DNA from: an uncultured Lachnospiraceae bacterium | GTDB taxonomy: Bacteria; Bacillota; Clostridia; Lachnospirales; Lachnospiraceae | Direction: 5' to 3' | DNA: 64,000 nucleotides | Assembly: GCA_910587715.1 (NCBI GenBank) | Contig: CAJUMV010000009.1 | Coordinates: 30,615 to 94,614, forward strand | Shown here: one piece after another, positions 17,270 through 26,864 of the stretch | Numbering within the stretch: position 1 is the stretch's first letter | How the letters are laid out: every line of letters begins with the position of its first letter | Made by a program: the position numbers and the translations under genes | The notes under the pieces: generated by a model | What the model saw: the letters and a program-made list of their open reading frames with translations, nothing else | The model's database searches: none | Told to the model about the DNA's origin: nothing

Positions 17270-19311
17270 TATGCTGTCACCATCCCAACAGACTGTAATT
17301 CAACGCTGGATTCCACCTCGTTGTAGGACACAACAACCAAATCCTTATAGTAGTCCTCCGTCAGCTTCTTAAAGTAAGCACGCACAATAGGGGACGTGAT
17401 TACGAGCGGTATCTTGCCCAAATCCTCCAGCTTCTTGATTTCCACGCCGAGAGATTCCATAATGCTCTTGGTCTTTACGGGATCGAGGGTCAGATAAGCC
17501 CCCTGCTCCGTCTGCTTGACACTTGCCATAATCTCCTGCTCCAGCTTCGGGTCTAACGTCACCACGCTGGTCGTCTCGTTGGCGGGGAAGAACTTGCCCG
17601 AAATCGCACGCTTCAGGCTCTGTCTGACATATTCCGTCAGAATATCGGTATCTCGCGTGGTCGTCGCGTAATCCGCCAGCGTCTCGAACACCGTGAGCAG
17701 ATCTCTGATGGAAATGCCTTCCTTTAAGAGATTCTGCAGCACCTTCTGTATCTCGCCGAGTCCCAAGAGCTTGGGAACCAGCTCCTCCACAAGAGAGGGG
17801 TTCGTCTCTTTTAAGTTGTCCACCAGACTCTGTACATCCTGTCTCGTCAAGAGTTCTGATATGTACTGTCTGATAATCTCCGTCAGATGCGTCGCAATGA
17901 TGGACGGCGGGTCAACCACCGTGTAACCCATGCTCTCCGCGCGCTCTCTCTGCCCCTCTGTAATCCAGATAGCGGGCAGATGGAAGGAAGGCTCGAACGT
18001 GGGAATACCCGTAATCTCCTCCTCCACATAGCCGGGGTTCATCGCCATATAATGGTCAAACAGAATCTCGCCCTCGCTGACCTGTACCCCTTTTATTTTA
18101 ATAATATATTGGTTCGGATTCAACTGTATGTTATCACGCAGACGAATAATCGGCACAACCGTACCAAGTTCCAGCGCAATCTGCCTTCTTATCATAACCA
18201 CGCGGTCTAAAAGATCGCCACCCTGATTGACATCCGCTAAGGGAATAATGCCGTAGCCAAACTCCAGCTCAATGGGGTCTACCTGCAAAAGCGAAGTAAC
18301 GTTCTCCGGCTGCCTGATTTCCTCCGCCGCTGCTTCCTCCTCGTCCGCTTCATGCTCGATCACCGCCGTCTCGATGGTGCCCGCTATCACTCTGCCGACT
18401 ACCACAAAGATAAGACCGAGTCCCACAAACACAACAGGATTCAAAGGCGTGACGATTCCCAGAAAAGCAAGCACCGCACCCACCAGATACATAACCTTTG
18501 GCGTGCCGAAGAGCTGGCTGATTAAAACAGTACCGAAATCCGCCTCCTTGGAACCCTTTGTCACCAGAATACCTGTTGCCAAAGAAATCAACAGAGACGG
18601 AATCTGGCTCACCAGACCGTCACCGATAGTAAGAATCGTAAATTTATTGAGAGCTTCCGTTATCTCCATTCCCTGACGAAACACGCCAAAAGCGATACCG
18701 CCCACGATATTGATAAAGGTGATCACCAGACCGGCAGTCGCATCTCCCTTTACATATTTCACGGCACCATCCATGGAGCCAAAGAAAGAGGACTCATCCT
18801 GAATCTTTTCCCGGCGTTCCTTCGCCTCCTCATCCGTAATCGCGCCGGTGTTTAAGTCCGCGTCGATTGCCATCTGTTTACCCGGCATCGCGTCCAGCGT
18901 AAATCTCGCCGTCACCTCAGCCACACGCTCGGAACCTTTGTTGATGATCATAAACTGCACAATAATCAGAATAATAAACACCAGTACACCAATGACAAGA
19001 TCACCACCGCCCACGTACTGTCCGAAAGTCTGCACCACGTTACCAGCATCGCCTTCCGACAGAATCAGTCTGGTGGAGGAGACATTTAACGCAATCCTGA
19101 AAATCGTCGTAAACAACAGTATCGTCGGATAAAAAGACATTTTCAGCACTTCATTGGCAAACATACAGCTAAACATGACAGTAAAGGCAACCGCGATATT
19201 GCAGGCAAGCAGTACATCCAAAAGTCCCGACGGAATCGGCACAATCAGCATGATAAATGCCGCTAACAGATACAGCGTAACGCCTACGTCCCCAATTCTC
19301 AATTTCTGCAC
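17269..19311 (-). CDS. flhA: Flagellar export gate protein FlhA
   Basis: 680 residues. About eight N-terminal TM helices (1-320) hold the FHIPEP signature region (ARFTLDAMPGKQMAIDADLN). The large cytoplasmic domain (about 350-680) forms the nonameric export ring that docks chaperone-substrate complexes. The start is GTG at 19311 with the very strong AAAGGAGGTGA just upstream. flhB precedes it by 50 bases. Confidence 0.97.
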   Translation of the reverse strand: MQKLRIGDVGVTLYLLAAFIMLIVPIPSGLLDVLLACNIAVAFTVMFSCMFANEVLKMSFYPTILLFTTIFRIALNVSSTRLILSEGDAGNVVQTFGQYVGGGDLVIGVLVFIILIIVQFMIINKGSERVAEVTARFTLDAMPGKQMAIDADLNTGAITDEEAKERREKIQDESSFFGSMDGAVKYVKGDATAGLVITFINIVGGIAFGVFRQGMEITEALNKFTILTIGDGLVSQIPSLLISLATGILVTKGSKEADFGTVLISQLFGTPKVMYLVGAVLAFLGIVTPLNPVVFVGLGLIFVVVGRVIAGTIETAVIEHEADEEEAAAEEIRQPENVTSLLQVDPIELEFGYGIIPLADVNQGGDLLDRVVMIRRQIALELGTVVPIIRLRDNIQLNPNQYIIKIKGVQVSEGEILFDHYMAMNPGYVEEEITGIPTFEPSFHLPAIWITEGQRERAESMGYTVVDPPSIIATHLTEIIRQYISELLTRQDVQSLVDNLKETNPSLVEELVPKLLGLGEIQKVLQNLLKEGISIRDLLTVFETLADYATTTRDTDILTEYVRQSLKRAISGKFFPANETTSVVTLDPKLEQEIMASVKQTEQGAYLTLDPVKTKSIMESLGVEIKKLEDLGKIPLVITSPIVRAYFKKLTEDYYKDLVVVSYNEVESSVELQSVGMVTA

Positions 19312-19361
19312 CGCGGTTCACCTCCTTTCCTAAAGTAACACGTGTTATATCATGTTTAAAC

Positions 19362-20474
19362 TCAAACTTTTCCCTTCAAGTGGTATACGAAAGCAAGCAC
19401 CTCCGCCACCGCCTGATACAGCTCCGGCGGCACCACGCTGCCCACCTCCACATTCGCGTAGAGCATACGTGCCAGGGGTTTATTTTCCACAATCTCAATA
19501 TGGTTTTCCTTCGCCACATCCTTAATCTTCTGTGCCAGATAATCGGCACCCTTCGCCACCACATAAGGTGCATCGTAAACCTCAGGCTCATACTTGATCG
19601 CCACTGCGAAGTGGGTCGGGTTCGTGATGACCACGTCCGCTTCCGGAAGCTGCTGCATCATGCGGCGTCTGGAAGCCTCCATCATTCTCTGCCTCTGCTT
19701 GCTCTTGATCTGGGGATCTCCTTCCGAGTTCTTATACTCGTCCTTGACCTCCTGCTTCGTCATCTTCATATCCTTTTTAAACTTAATCTTCTGATAGGCA
19801 AAGTCCGCAGCGGCAATCAGCATATAAAACAGGGATATCCGGATTCCCAGATTGATTACCAGCTTACCTACCTGTGCAATCCCCTGATTCAGGGAAATAT
19901 CATAAAGCTGGTAAATCGGCGGCATATTCTTTTCCAGATAATTTTTCACCACATAACCGATCAGCGCCAGCTTTAATACGGATTTCAGCAGTTCCACCAG
20001 CGAATTCGGCGAAAAAATCCGTTTAAATCCGTTAATCGGATTCAGCTTACTGAACTTCGGTTTCAGCGGCTTCGTCGTAACCTTCCACTTCACCTGCAGA
20101 AGATTCGTGATAAAAGCTACAATAAAACCCACCAGAAGGAAAGGCACGATGATCTGCAAAATCCGCAGCATGGCATTCACAAAAATTGCCCGAAAGGTCT
20201 GATTCTGGATATGCCCCTCGTACAGTTTGGCATACGCCGGAATCTGGGAATACAGATAGTGCATATTCCCCACAAAAACCGTTCCCATATACTGTACCAG
20301 AAAACGGAGCATCAGGAATGCCGCCAGCATCTCAAAAGCGTTGGTCACCTCTTTGCTCTTCGCTACCTGACCTTCCTTACGCGCATCGGATAATTTTTTA
20401 CTGGTAGGTTCCTCCGTTTTTTCTCCGCCGGGTCCGTCCTTGGCAAAGAACTGGAGATTATACTGTAAGATCAA
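19362..20474 (-). CDS. flhB: Flagellar export switch protein FlhB
   Basis: 370 residues. The N-terminal LQYNLQFFAKDGPGGEKTEE is family-typical, followed by four TM segments. The cytoplasmic autocleavage site is Asn285-Pro-Thr-His, with the two cleaved halves remaining together. FlhB switches export from rod/hook to filament substrates together with FliK. The start is probably TTG at 20474, overlapping the fliR stop, with GGAGGGG upstream. No ATG fits the family N-terminus. Confidence 0.95.
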   Translation of the reverse strand: MILQYNLQFFAKDGPGGEKTEEPTSKKLSDARKEGQVAKSKEVTNAFEMLAAFLMLRFLVQYMGTVFVGNMHYLYSQIPAYAKLYEGHIQNQTFRAIFVNAMLRILQIIVPFLLVGFIVAFITNLLQVKWKVTTKPLKPKFSKLNPINGFKRIFSPNSLVELLKSVLKLALIGYVVKNYLEKNMPPIYQLYDISLNQGIAQVGKLVINLGIRISLFYMLIAAADFAYQKIKFKKDMKMTKQEVKDEYKNSEGDPQIKSKQRQRMMEASRRRMMQQLPEADVVITNPTHFAVAIKYEPEVYDAPYVVAKGADYLAQKIKDVAKENHIEIVENKPLARMLYANVEVGSVVPPELYQAVAEVLAFVYHLKGKV

Positions 20475-21250
20475 CTCATCCCCTCCACAAAGGATACAAT
20501 CATCCGTTTCATCTGCGTGAATACATTGTCTGACAATGCCGGAAGCATCCGTACCGACAAAAAGAGGATGCCCAGTCCCACAAGCACCTTAAGCTGCATA
20601 CCGACAGCAAACATATTAAACTGCGGGGACACCTTCGCCAATACGCCAAGCACACAATTCAAAAAAATCATGGCACAGAAAATCGGCAGTATGATGCGGA
20701 ATCCAATCATAATATAATCTCCCAAAAACAGAAGAATGGACTCCAGCAGCGCCTCCCGCTTAAAGACTGCACCGTTTATCGGAATTAAGGTAAAGGTTTC
20801 TGCCAGCGCTCTTATAAGATACTGGTATAAGCCTGAAATAATCATCAACAGCGTAAACATGTACTGATAAAACACACCCGTAAAGGTTGCCTGCTCTCTG
20901 GTGGTCGGATCCATCAGCGAGACCATGGATAAACCAATCTCCATATCCGCGATGCTTCCGGCAAAGGAAGTCACCGTGGTGCATATCTGGGCGCCCCAGC
21001 CAATGAGAAAGCCCGTCAGCGCTTCCTTCATCACAATCATCGCGTAACCCAGGACCGTGTTATAAACCACTTCGTTACGATCCACTGACAGATAGAGCAG
21101 ATAGGCGAAAAAAATGCTGAAACCAATCTTCACTCTGTGGGGCACATTTGACATGCTGAAAAACGGAGCAACATACACAAAACAGCTGACCCGCACGAGA
21201 ATCAACAAAAAATATTCCAAATCCGCATAAGTAAAGCTGATGTCTACCAT
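20471..21250 (-). CDS. fliR: Flagellar export gate protein FliR
   Basis: 259 residues with six predicted TM helices and little soluble sequence. FliR is part of the FliP5-Q4-R1 export gate. Recognisable segments are LLILVRVSCFVYVAPFFS near the N-terminus and GAQICTTVTSFAGSIADMEI around 85-105. ATG at 21250. Its stop overlaps the flhB start, and the gene lies 29 bases after fliQ. Confidence 0.95.
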   Translation of the reverse strand: MVDISFTYADLEYFLLILVRVSCFVYVAPFFSMSNVPHRVKIGFSIFFAYLLYLSVDRNEVVYNTVLGYAMIVMKEALTGFLIGWGAQICTTVTSFAGSIADMEIGLSMVSLMDPTTREQATFTGVFYQYMFTLLMIISGLYQYLIRALAETFTLIPINGAVFKREALLESILLFLGDYIMIGFRIILPIFCAMIFLNCVLGVLAKVSPQFNMFAVGMQLKVLVGLGILFLSVRMLPALSDNVFTQMKRMIVSFVEGMS

Positions 21251-21279
21251 AATATCACTTTCTCAAAACGGGCATACCC

Positions 21280-21549
21280 TTATCTGACATAGAGGTTAAA
21301 ATCGTTCCATAACCCCGTCATAAATTCCACCATATTGTTTAAAATCCAGTGACCCATAACGATTAACGACAGAAAAATCGCCAGCACCTTCGGCACGAAG
21401 GTAAGCGTCTGTTCCTGAATCGAGGTGACCGTCTGGAAAATACTCACACACAGACCCACACACAAAGACACTAACAGCATCGGCGCCGCACATTTGATGA
21501 TCGTAAAGATTGCCTGCTCGGCAATGACCGTAACGTCATTGGCTGTCAT
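21280..21549 (-). CDS. fliQ: Flagellar export gate protein FliQ
   Basis: 89 residues, the normal size. Two TM hairpin helices at about 15-38 and 52-73, with the motif SIFQTVTSIQEQTLTFVPK between them. It is part of the FliPQR gate. ATG at 21549 lies 12 bases after the fliP stop. Confidence 0.96.
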   Translation of the reverse strand: MTANDVTVIAEQAIFTIIKCAAPMLLVSLCVGLCVSIFQTVTSIQEQTLTFVPKVLAIFLSLIVMGHWILNNMVEFMTGLWNDFNLYVR

Positions 21550-21561
21550 TTACCCACCCTC

Positions 21562-22485
21562 CTAATAATAGAATGTTTCCACAACACCCTTGATCACCAG
21601 ATACCAGCCGTCCGCCAGCACGAAAAGCAGGATTTTAAACGGCATGGAAATCGTAGTCGGCGGCAGCATCATCATACCCATACTCATCAGAGTGGACGCG
21701 ACCACCATATCAATCACAATAAACGGAATATATATGAGGAAACCGATAATAAACGCCTGCCGCAGTTCGTTGATGATAAACGCGGGCACAAGCACGCTAA
21801 TCGGTATGTCGTCCAGTTCACCGTTCCACTCGGTACGGGAGAGATCCATGAAAAAGTTCACATCGCTCATCTGCGTCTGCCCGTACATAAACTGACGAAT
21901 CGGCGCAGCCGCAGCCGTAATCGCCTCCTCCTGCGTCAGCTCCCCCGCCTCGAAGGGCACGATCGCATCCGTGTAAACCGCCGCCAGCGTGGGCTGCATC
22001 ACATAGAAGGTCAAAAACAGGGCTATGCCTATCAACACCGTGTTCGGCGGAGCCGTCTGCGTATTAAGCGCCTGCCTCGTAAAGTGGAGTACAATAATAA
22101 TCCTCGTAAACGAGGTTAACATAAGAATCAATGACGGCGCAATAGCAATCAAGGTAAGAATAATCAGAATACGCAGCGCGCCATTCACACTTCCGTTACC
22201 ATTGTTGTACGTAACCGTCACCGTATTGGCGATATTCAGTTCAGCCAGATCTTCGGCGCTCTCCGAGGCACCGGGCGGATCCACATTGGTCCTTTCACTT
22301 TCCGTACCGGTGAGATTGGAGTCCCGGTATGGCGTATCGGTCACCGATGTCTCGCCGGTCACCGTATCCGGTCTGTTATCCTCTACCGCGTAAACGGTCT
22401 GCCCCCGGCTAAGACACAATATGCCTGCCATCATCAGCAGGCATATTAACTTTGCCAAATGATATCTGGAAAAATATCTCTTCAT
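21562..22485 (-). CDS. fliP: Flagellar export gate protein FliP
   Basis: 307 residues. An N-terminal signal-type helix (about 9-30) precedes an unusually acidic, Thr/Asp-rich stretch to about residue 90. The four-helix FliP core follows with SLILMLTSFTRIIIVLHF, a TAPPNTVLIGIALFLTF block, and the C-terminal LLFVLADGWYLVIKGVV. It forms the gate with FliQ and FliR. ATG at 22485 overlaps the fliO stop (ATGA). Confidence 0.96.
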   Translation of the reverse strand: MKRYFSRYHLAKLICLLMMAGILCLSRGQTVYAVEDNRPDTVTGETSVTDTPYRDSNLTGTESERTNVDPPGASESAEDLAELNIANTVTVTYNNGNGSVNGALRILIILTLIAIAPSLILMLTSFTRIIIVLHFTRQALNTQTAPPNTVLIGIALFLTFYVMQPTLAAVYTDAIVPFEAGELTQEEAITAAAAPIRQFMYGQTQMSDVNFFMDLSRTEWNGELDDIPISVLVPAFIINELRQAFIIGFLIYIPFIVIDMVVASTLMSMGMMMLPPTTISMPFKILLFVLADGWYLVIKGVVETFYY

Positions 22486-22871
22486 TCGTCTCGCCCGTCT
22501 TCTTTTTCCAGAATTCTTTCTTTCTGTATTTTTGCGAGTACGTCCTTAAAAGTGAACGCACTTCCAAAAGACCCCTCGGGAAAGCTTAAATCCTCCTCGG
22601 GAATCTCTGATAACATTGTAACAGTATCTTTACAAACTGCAACTGCCAAATACTTCCGCCCGACTCTGATAATCTGGACATACTTATTATTTGACAGCCG
22701 AAGCGACTCAATCAGCTCCATATTCGTGCCCGCCGACTTACCCTTCTGGTAACCGCCGATCCATCTGGTCACAAAGGCGGTAATCGCCAGCACAAATACA
22801 AACAGTATCAATACTGTCATAAACTGCACATAGGAGTCAGCCCTATCTGACAATGCAGAAGCAAGAAGCAT
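22482..22871 (-). CDS. fliO: Flagellar export scaffold protein FliO (FliZ of Bacillus)
   Basis: 129 residues. One TM helix (about 16-38: FMTVLILFVFVLAITAFV) is followed by the FliO soluble domain with SLRLSNNKYVQIIRVGRKYL. FliO aids assembly of the FliP ring. ATG at 22871 overlaps the cheY stop (TAATG), and its own stop overlaps the fliP start, so the three genes are tightly packed. Confidence 0.9.
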   Translation of the reverse strand: MLLASALSDRADSYVQFMTVLILFVFVLAITAFVTRWIGGYQKGKSAGTNMELIESLRLSNNKYVQIIRVGRKYLAVAVCKDTVTMLSEIPEEDLSFPEGSFGSAFTFKDVLAKIQKERILEKEDGRDE

Positions 22872-23233
22872 TATCCTACAACCTTCTTCACAGCCTCTAA
22901 AACACGGTCAGCCTGGAAAGGTTTTACGATAAAGTCCTTGGCGCCGGACTGAATGGATTCAATAACCATCGCCTGCTGACCCATAGCGGAGCACATAATA
23001 ACCATAGCGCCGGGGTCGCCCTCTTTGATCTTCTTGAGCGCCTGAATACCGTCCATCTCTGGCATCGTGATGTCCATCAGCACAAGGTCGGGCTTCAGCT
23101 CGTTGTACTTCTCAACCGCTTTTGCGCCGTTCTCTGCCTCTCCTGCCACGTTATAGCCGTTCTTTGTCAGGATGTCTTTGATCATCATTCGCATAAACGC
23201 TGCATCATCACATACTAAAATATTTTTTGCCAT
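22871..23233 (-). CDS. cheY: Chemotaxis response regulator CheY
   Basis: 120 residues, a single receiver domain with Asp9/Asp10 and phosphoacceptor Asp54 (LVLMDITMPEMDG), the Thr/Ser switch region, and Lys in FIVKPFQ. Phosphorylated by CheA, it binds FliM in the C-ring and is dephosphorylated by FliY and CheC. ATG at 23233 with GGAGAAGAGAG upstream. It lies between fliY and fliO, as in Bacillus. Confidence 0.97.
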   Translation of the reverse strand: MAKNILVCDDAAFMRMMIKDILTKNGYNVAGEAENGAKAVEKYNELKPDLVLMDITMPEMDGIQALKKIKEGDPGAMVIMCSAMGQQAMVIESIQSGAKDFIVKPFQADRVLEAVKKVVG

Positions 23234-23253
23234 CTCTCTTCTCCTATCACATA

Positions 23254-24468
23254 TTATTTGATAATTTCGGTTACCCGAATACCAAAGCTCTCCTCGATTA
23301 CCACTACTTCGCCCTTAGCTACAAATTTACCGTTAACCAAAACGTCAATCGGTTCGCCGGCGATTTTATCCAACTCAATGATGGTTCCCGGTGCAAAATC
23401 CAAAATATCCGAAATGGATTTGGATGTTCTCCCCAGCTCCACCGTTACCTCCAACGGCACATCCTTAATCAGTTCGATGTTTTCCTGACTCTGTAAAGGA
23501 TTAAAGTCTCCGGCAAAGTTCTGGAACTGAACAGGCTGTACATTCATGCCCGGCTGCATCACCATCTGGGGCATCATCTGCATCTGGGGCATCATCTGCA
23601 TTTGCGGCATCGCCTGCGGCATTCCCATCTGCATCTGGCTCATGTCCATCTGCGGCGCCTGCGCCTGCATGGGCTGTGCCTGCGGCATCTGCTGCGGCTG
23701 TGGAGCCGGCGCGGGCGCCGGTTCAGGCGCTGCAGCGGGCGCAGCCGGCTGCGCGTCTTCCTGATTCAGAATAAAGGTATCGTATACATCCTTCGCAAAT
23801 TCTATCGGATACAACTGCATGATGGTGGAATCCACCAGCTCGTCAATCTGCATTCTAAAAGAAATCTTGACAAAGGTTCCTTCCAGGAAATCTGCGATAT
23901 CACCGCCCGATTTAAACGCCGTAAGATCTACCAGACTTGCCTCCGGCGGACTGATGTCGATCATTTTGCCAAACATGGTGGAAAGCGCTGTGGACGAAGC
24001 TCCCATCATCTGGTTCATGGCTTCTGAGATTGCGGAGAGGTGCAGCTCCCCCAGTTCTCCGTCCGTATTGCTGCCATCGCCGCCCATCATCAGGTCGGTG
24101 ATAATCTTTACGTCATGCTCCTTTAAGATCAGGATATTCGATCCATCCAACCCCTGTGTATACTTAATAAGAATAAATACGCAGGGCTTCTCGTAATCTT
24201 CCAGTACATCCTTCCACGTCGCCAGCTTTACAATCGGCGTCGTGATGTTGACCTTTCGGTTTACAACAGAAAACAGGGTGGTCGCAGATGCACCCATACT
24301 GATATTGGCAACTTCACCAACGGCGTCTTTTTCCGCTTCTGTCAACAGCGTATCATCCGCATCCGGCCCGTCAAAAACCGATGCTTCAGCCCCGGCGTCC
24401 GAACCCGCCGAATCATCATCGCCATTCAAGAGTGCGTTAATTTCATCCTGTGATAACATTCCGTCCAT
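23254..24468 (-). CDS. fliY: Flagellar switch protein and CheY-P phosphatase FliY (FliN)
   Basis: 404 residues. The N-terminal FliM-like peptide MDGMLSQDEINALLN is followed by a CheC-like phosphatase domain with two Glu/Asn sites (VGEVANISMGAS and AISEAMNQMMGAS). A low-complexity linker rich in Pro, Gln and Met (about 245-310) comes next, then a C-terminal SPOA domain (VTVELGRTSKSISDIL ...). It is a C-ring component and the main remover of phosphate from CheY at the motor. The Met-rich linker arises from an 18-base tandem repeat. ATG at 24468, 4 bases after fliM. Confidence 0.95.
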   Translation of the reverse strand: MDGMLSQDEINALLNGDDDSAGSDAGAEASVFDGPDADDTLLTEAEKDAVGEVANISMGASATTLFSVVNRKVNITTPIVKLATWKDVLEDYEKPCVFILIKYTQGLDGSNILILKEHDVKIITDLMMGGDGSNTDGELGELHLSAISEAMNQMMGASSTALSTMFGKMIDISPPEASLVDLTAFKSGGDIADFLEGTFVKISFRMQIDELVDSTIMQLYPIEFAKDVYDTFILNQEDAQPAAPAAAPEPAPAPAPQPQQMPQAQPMQAQAPQMDMSQMQMGMPQAMPQMQMMPQMQMMPQMVMQPGMNVQPVQFQNFAGDFNPLQSQENIELIKDVPLEVTVELGRTSKSISDILDFAPGTIIELDKIAGEPIDVLVNGKFVAKGEVVVIEESFGIRVTEIIK

Positions 24469-24472
24469 ACTT

Positions 24473-25453
24473 CTATTCCCCCTCTCTGATCACCGATGTA
24501 ACTCTCACAGCATTCTTATCCCTGCTTGTGCCGGGAAGCGCGGTGAATTTCTTGATATTACCCACATACACCGTAAGCTCCTGTTCTACCTCGGTATCTA
24601 ATCGTATAATGTCGCCGAGCTGCAGATTCACAAAATCGGTGACCGATATGCTCGTCTTTCCCAGTACGGCTTTGACCGGGACATCCACTCTCTTGACGAG
24701 AGCCTCGATGTATTCCTGGAAATCCTCGTCGTCCTGCTCCTGCATGTTCGCATACCAGAACTTCGTATTGAGCTTATCCATGACGCTCTCCAACGTGAAG
24801 AAGGGGAGACATACATTCATAAAACCTTCCACCTCACCTATTTTCATATTCAAGGTGACGATGGCAATCATATCGTTCGGCGCGATAATCTGGGCAAACT
24901 GAGAATTTGTCTCAATCCGCTCCAGCATGGGATTGATGTCCACCACGTTTTTCCATGGTTCCCGCATCAGCTGCATACAGACTACCATCATCTTTTCTAT
25001 GATCGTCATCTCAATTTCGGTGAACTCCCTGCCCTTTTCCAGCGGGTCGCCGGCTCCGCCCAGCATTCGGTCTATCATGGTAAACCCTAGCTGCGATGCC
25101 AGCTCTATCAGTATCATTCCCCCCAGAGGGTGAAAGTTCACAACCCCCAGAATAACCGGATTCGAAAGGGAGTTGGAAAACTCCGAAAAGATAACCGTCT
25201 CGGAACTGGTCACCGATATCTGTATATTCTTTCTCAGATATACCTGCATGCTTGTGGAGAGCAGCCGCCCGTAATGCTCATATATAATTTCCAATGTGCG
25301 CAGATGTTCTCGCGAAAACTTAGTCGGCCGCTTAAAGTCGTAATCCTTAATCTGTTTTTCATCCGCGCCATTCAGTTCCTCTGTGTCCAGCTCACCGCTG
25401 CTCAAGGCGGCAAGCAGATTGTCTATCTCGCTCTGTGATAGTACCTCACCCAC
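24473..25453 (-). CDS. fliM: Flagellar motor switch protein FliM
   Basis: 326 residues. The CheY-P-binding N-terminal peptide MGEVLSQSEIDNLLAAL is followed by the CheC-like middle domain (GGMILIELASQLGFTMIDRM with GGAGDP) and the C-terminal SPOA domain (VKAVLGKTSISVTDFVNLQL). It is a C-ring protein controlling rotation direction. The start is GTG at 25453 with GGAGGTGAACTTTC upstream. Confidence 0.97.
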   Translation of the reverse strand: MGEVLSQSEIDNLLAALSSGELDTEELNGADEKQIKDYDFKRPTKFSREHLRTLEIIYEHYGRLLSTSMQVYLRKNIQISVTSSETVIFSEFSNSLSNPVILGVVNFHPLGGMILIELASQLGFTMIDRMLGGAGDPLEKGREFTEIEMTIIEKMMVVCMQLMREPWKNVVDINPMLERIETNSQFAQIIAPNDMIAIVTLNMKIGEVEGFMNVCLPFFTLESVMDKLNTKFWYANMQEQDDEDFQEYIEALVKRVDVPVKAVLGKTSISVTDFVNLQLGDIIRLDTEVEQELTVYVGNIKKFTALPGTSRDKNAVRVTSVIREGE

Positions 25454-25491
25454 GAAAGTTCACCTCCTGCGGCAGTCTTTTAGTCTAAGCA

Positions 25492-26016
25492 CTATCCAAA
25501 CATGATGTCGCCGAAGGACACGTTATAGATAAACTTGGAATCAAACATTTGCTGTATTCTGTTTATGATTTCTTTCTTGATTTCTTCCTGATTGTCGCGC
25601 GCCTCTTCCATCGTATAGTTCGCAAACACGCCGTTAATCTCATCCTTAATCAGCCCTTCCCTCGTCGCCAGATTCTCGGCGGAGCCGTACTCCTTATAAC
25701 CGTCGGCTTTGGTGTTGATGGAAAGGGTAATGGAAACGATACAGTAGTGATCCTTGTCGTCTCCCTCGCTCTTTTTCAGCGGAATCGTCATATTCTCGGC
25801 AAAAGAGTAAGTCTCGGTATCCGCCATGGAAACGACCTCCTCCGCCGCGCCCTCCGTGCCCGACGACAGTTCCAGATTCAGTGCCGTGGCGATGTTGTCA
25901 ACCAGCGCAGATGTCTTCTTAGAAGCGGGCGCCACGCTGAACATCATTATGGCGGTCAATACGATATTCACAATCAACAGCGCCAGAATAATAACGGAAA
26001 TCAGATTCTTCTTCAT
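25492..26016 (-). CDS. fliL: Flagellar basal body-associated protein FliL
   Basis: 174 residues. One TM helix (about 5-29: VIILALLIVNIVLTAIMMF) is followed by an extracellular FliL domain with IVSITLSINTKADGYK and a C-terminal EIKKEIINRIQQMF. FliL surrounds stator units and helps torque at high load. ATG at 26016 with AGAAGGAGAAAACG upstream. It lies between motB and fliM. Confidence 0.92.
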   Translation of the reverse strand: MKKNLISVIILALLIVNIVLTAIMMFSVAPASKKTSALVDNIATALNLELSSGTEGAAEEVVSMADTETYSFAENMTIPLKKSEGDDKDHYCIVSITLSINTKADGYKEYGSAENLATREGLIKDEINGVFANYTMEEARDNQEEIKKEIINRIQQMFDSKFIYNVSFGDIMFG

Positions 26017-26045
26017 AGCCTTCGTTTTCTCCTTCTACACTTATC

Positions 26046-26864
26046 TTAATAAGAACTGAGAGAATTATATATCTTAATCTCAACTCTTCTGTTCTTCGCT
26101 CTTCCCTCGGGAGTGGAATTGTCCGCCACCGGGAGATATTCGCCCCGACCCGCGTGTTTCACGTTCGCCGGATTCAGATTCGTGATTGAGAGAATATAGT
26201 CAAACACCGACAGTGCACGCCCGGAGCTCAATTCATTGTTATTAGAATACTTTGCTCCCGACATAGGAACATTATCCGTGTGTCCCTCAATCTCTATCGT
26301 TCCCTGTCCGTAACGCTCCAGAATCAGACCTACCTGGTCTAAAACCGGCTTTGCTTCTTCCTTCAAAAGCGTACTGCCCGAATCAAAAAGCAGAGAGCCT
26401 TTCAGGGTTAACTGGACAAACTGCGCGGTAAACTGCACATCCACTTCGTCCGCCATATCCCTCTCGTCAACTGCTTCCTGAATCTTCTCGGCGAGCGCCT
26501 CGGATTCCTCCATCTGCGCTTCCTCAAGCTGTTCTTTCGCGGCAGCCGCATCCTGCGCCATATCCTCGTCAACAGTCTGCCCCTCATCCAGCTTGCCCGT
26601 ACTGTTTATAAAATCATCCAGCTCATTGAGCTGGCTGACGCCGTTACTGATCAAAATACCGTCGCCAATCGCCTGTGCGCCTCCGTCAAACACGGAAAAC
26701 GCCTGATTCAAAGACGCTATGATCGCATCCTGCTTCGCTTCATCCACATTAGACATCGCAAAGAGCAGCACGAAAAAACAGAGCAGGAGATTCATCAGAT
26801 CACTGAAGGTCGCCATCCACGCCGGTGAGCCTTTTGGCGGGTCTTCCTGCTTCTTCTTAGCCAT
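26046..26864 (-). CDS. motB: Flagellar stator protein MotB
   Basis: 272 residues. The ion-channel TM helix (about 19-42) carries the essential acid Asp22 in FSDLMNLLLCFFVLLF. A plug and acidic linker follow, then a C-terminal OmpA-like peptidoglycan-binding domain (IEIEGHTDNVPMS and NRRVEIKIY). The coupling ion is not readable. I chose ATG at 26864, with GGAGGTGAGG upstream; it overlaps the motA stop by 8 bases. A longer in-frame reading to 26915 would lie inside motA. Confidence 0.96.
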   Translation of the reverse strand: MAKKKQEDPPKGSPAWMATFSDLMNLLLCFFVLLFAMSNVDEAKQDAIIASLNQAFSVFDGGAQAIGDGILISNGVSQLNELDDFINSTGKLDEGQTVDEDMAQDAAAAKEQLEEAQMEESEALAEKIQEAVDERDMADEVDVQFTAQFVQLTLKGSLLFDSGSTLLKEEAKPVLDQVGLILERYGQGTIEIEGHTDNVPMSGAKYSNNNELSSGRALSVFDYILSITNLNPANVKHAGRGEYLPVADNSTPEGRAKNRRVEIKIYNSLSSY

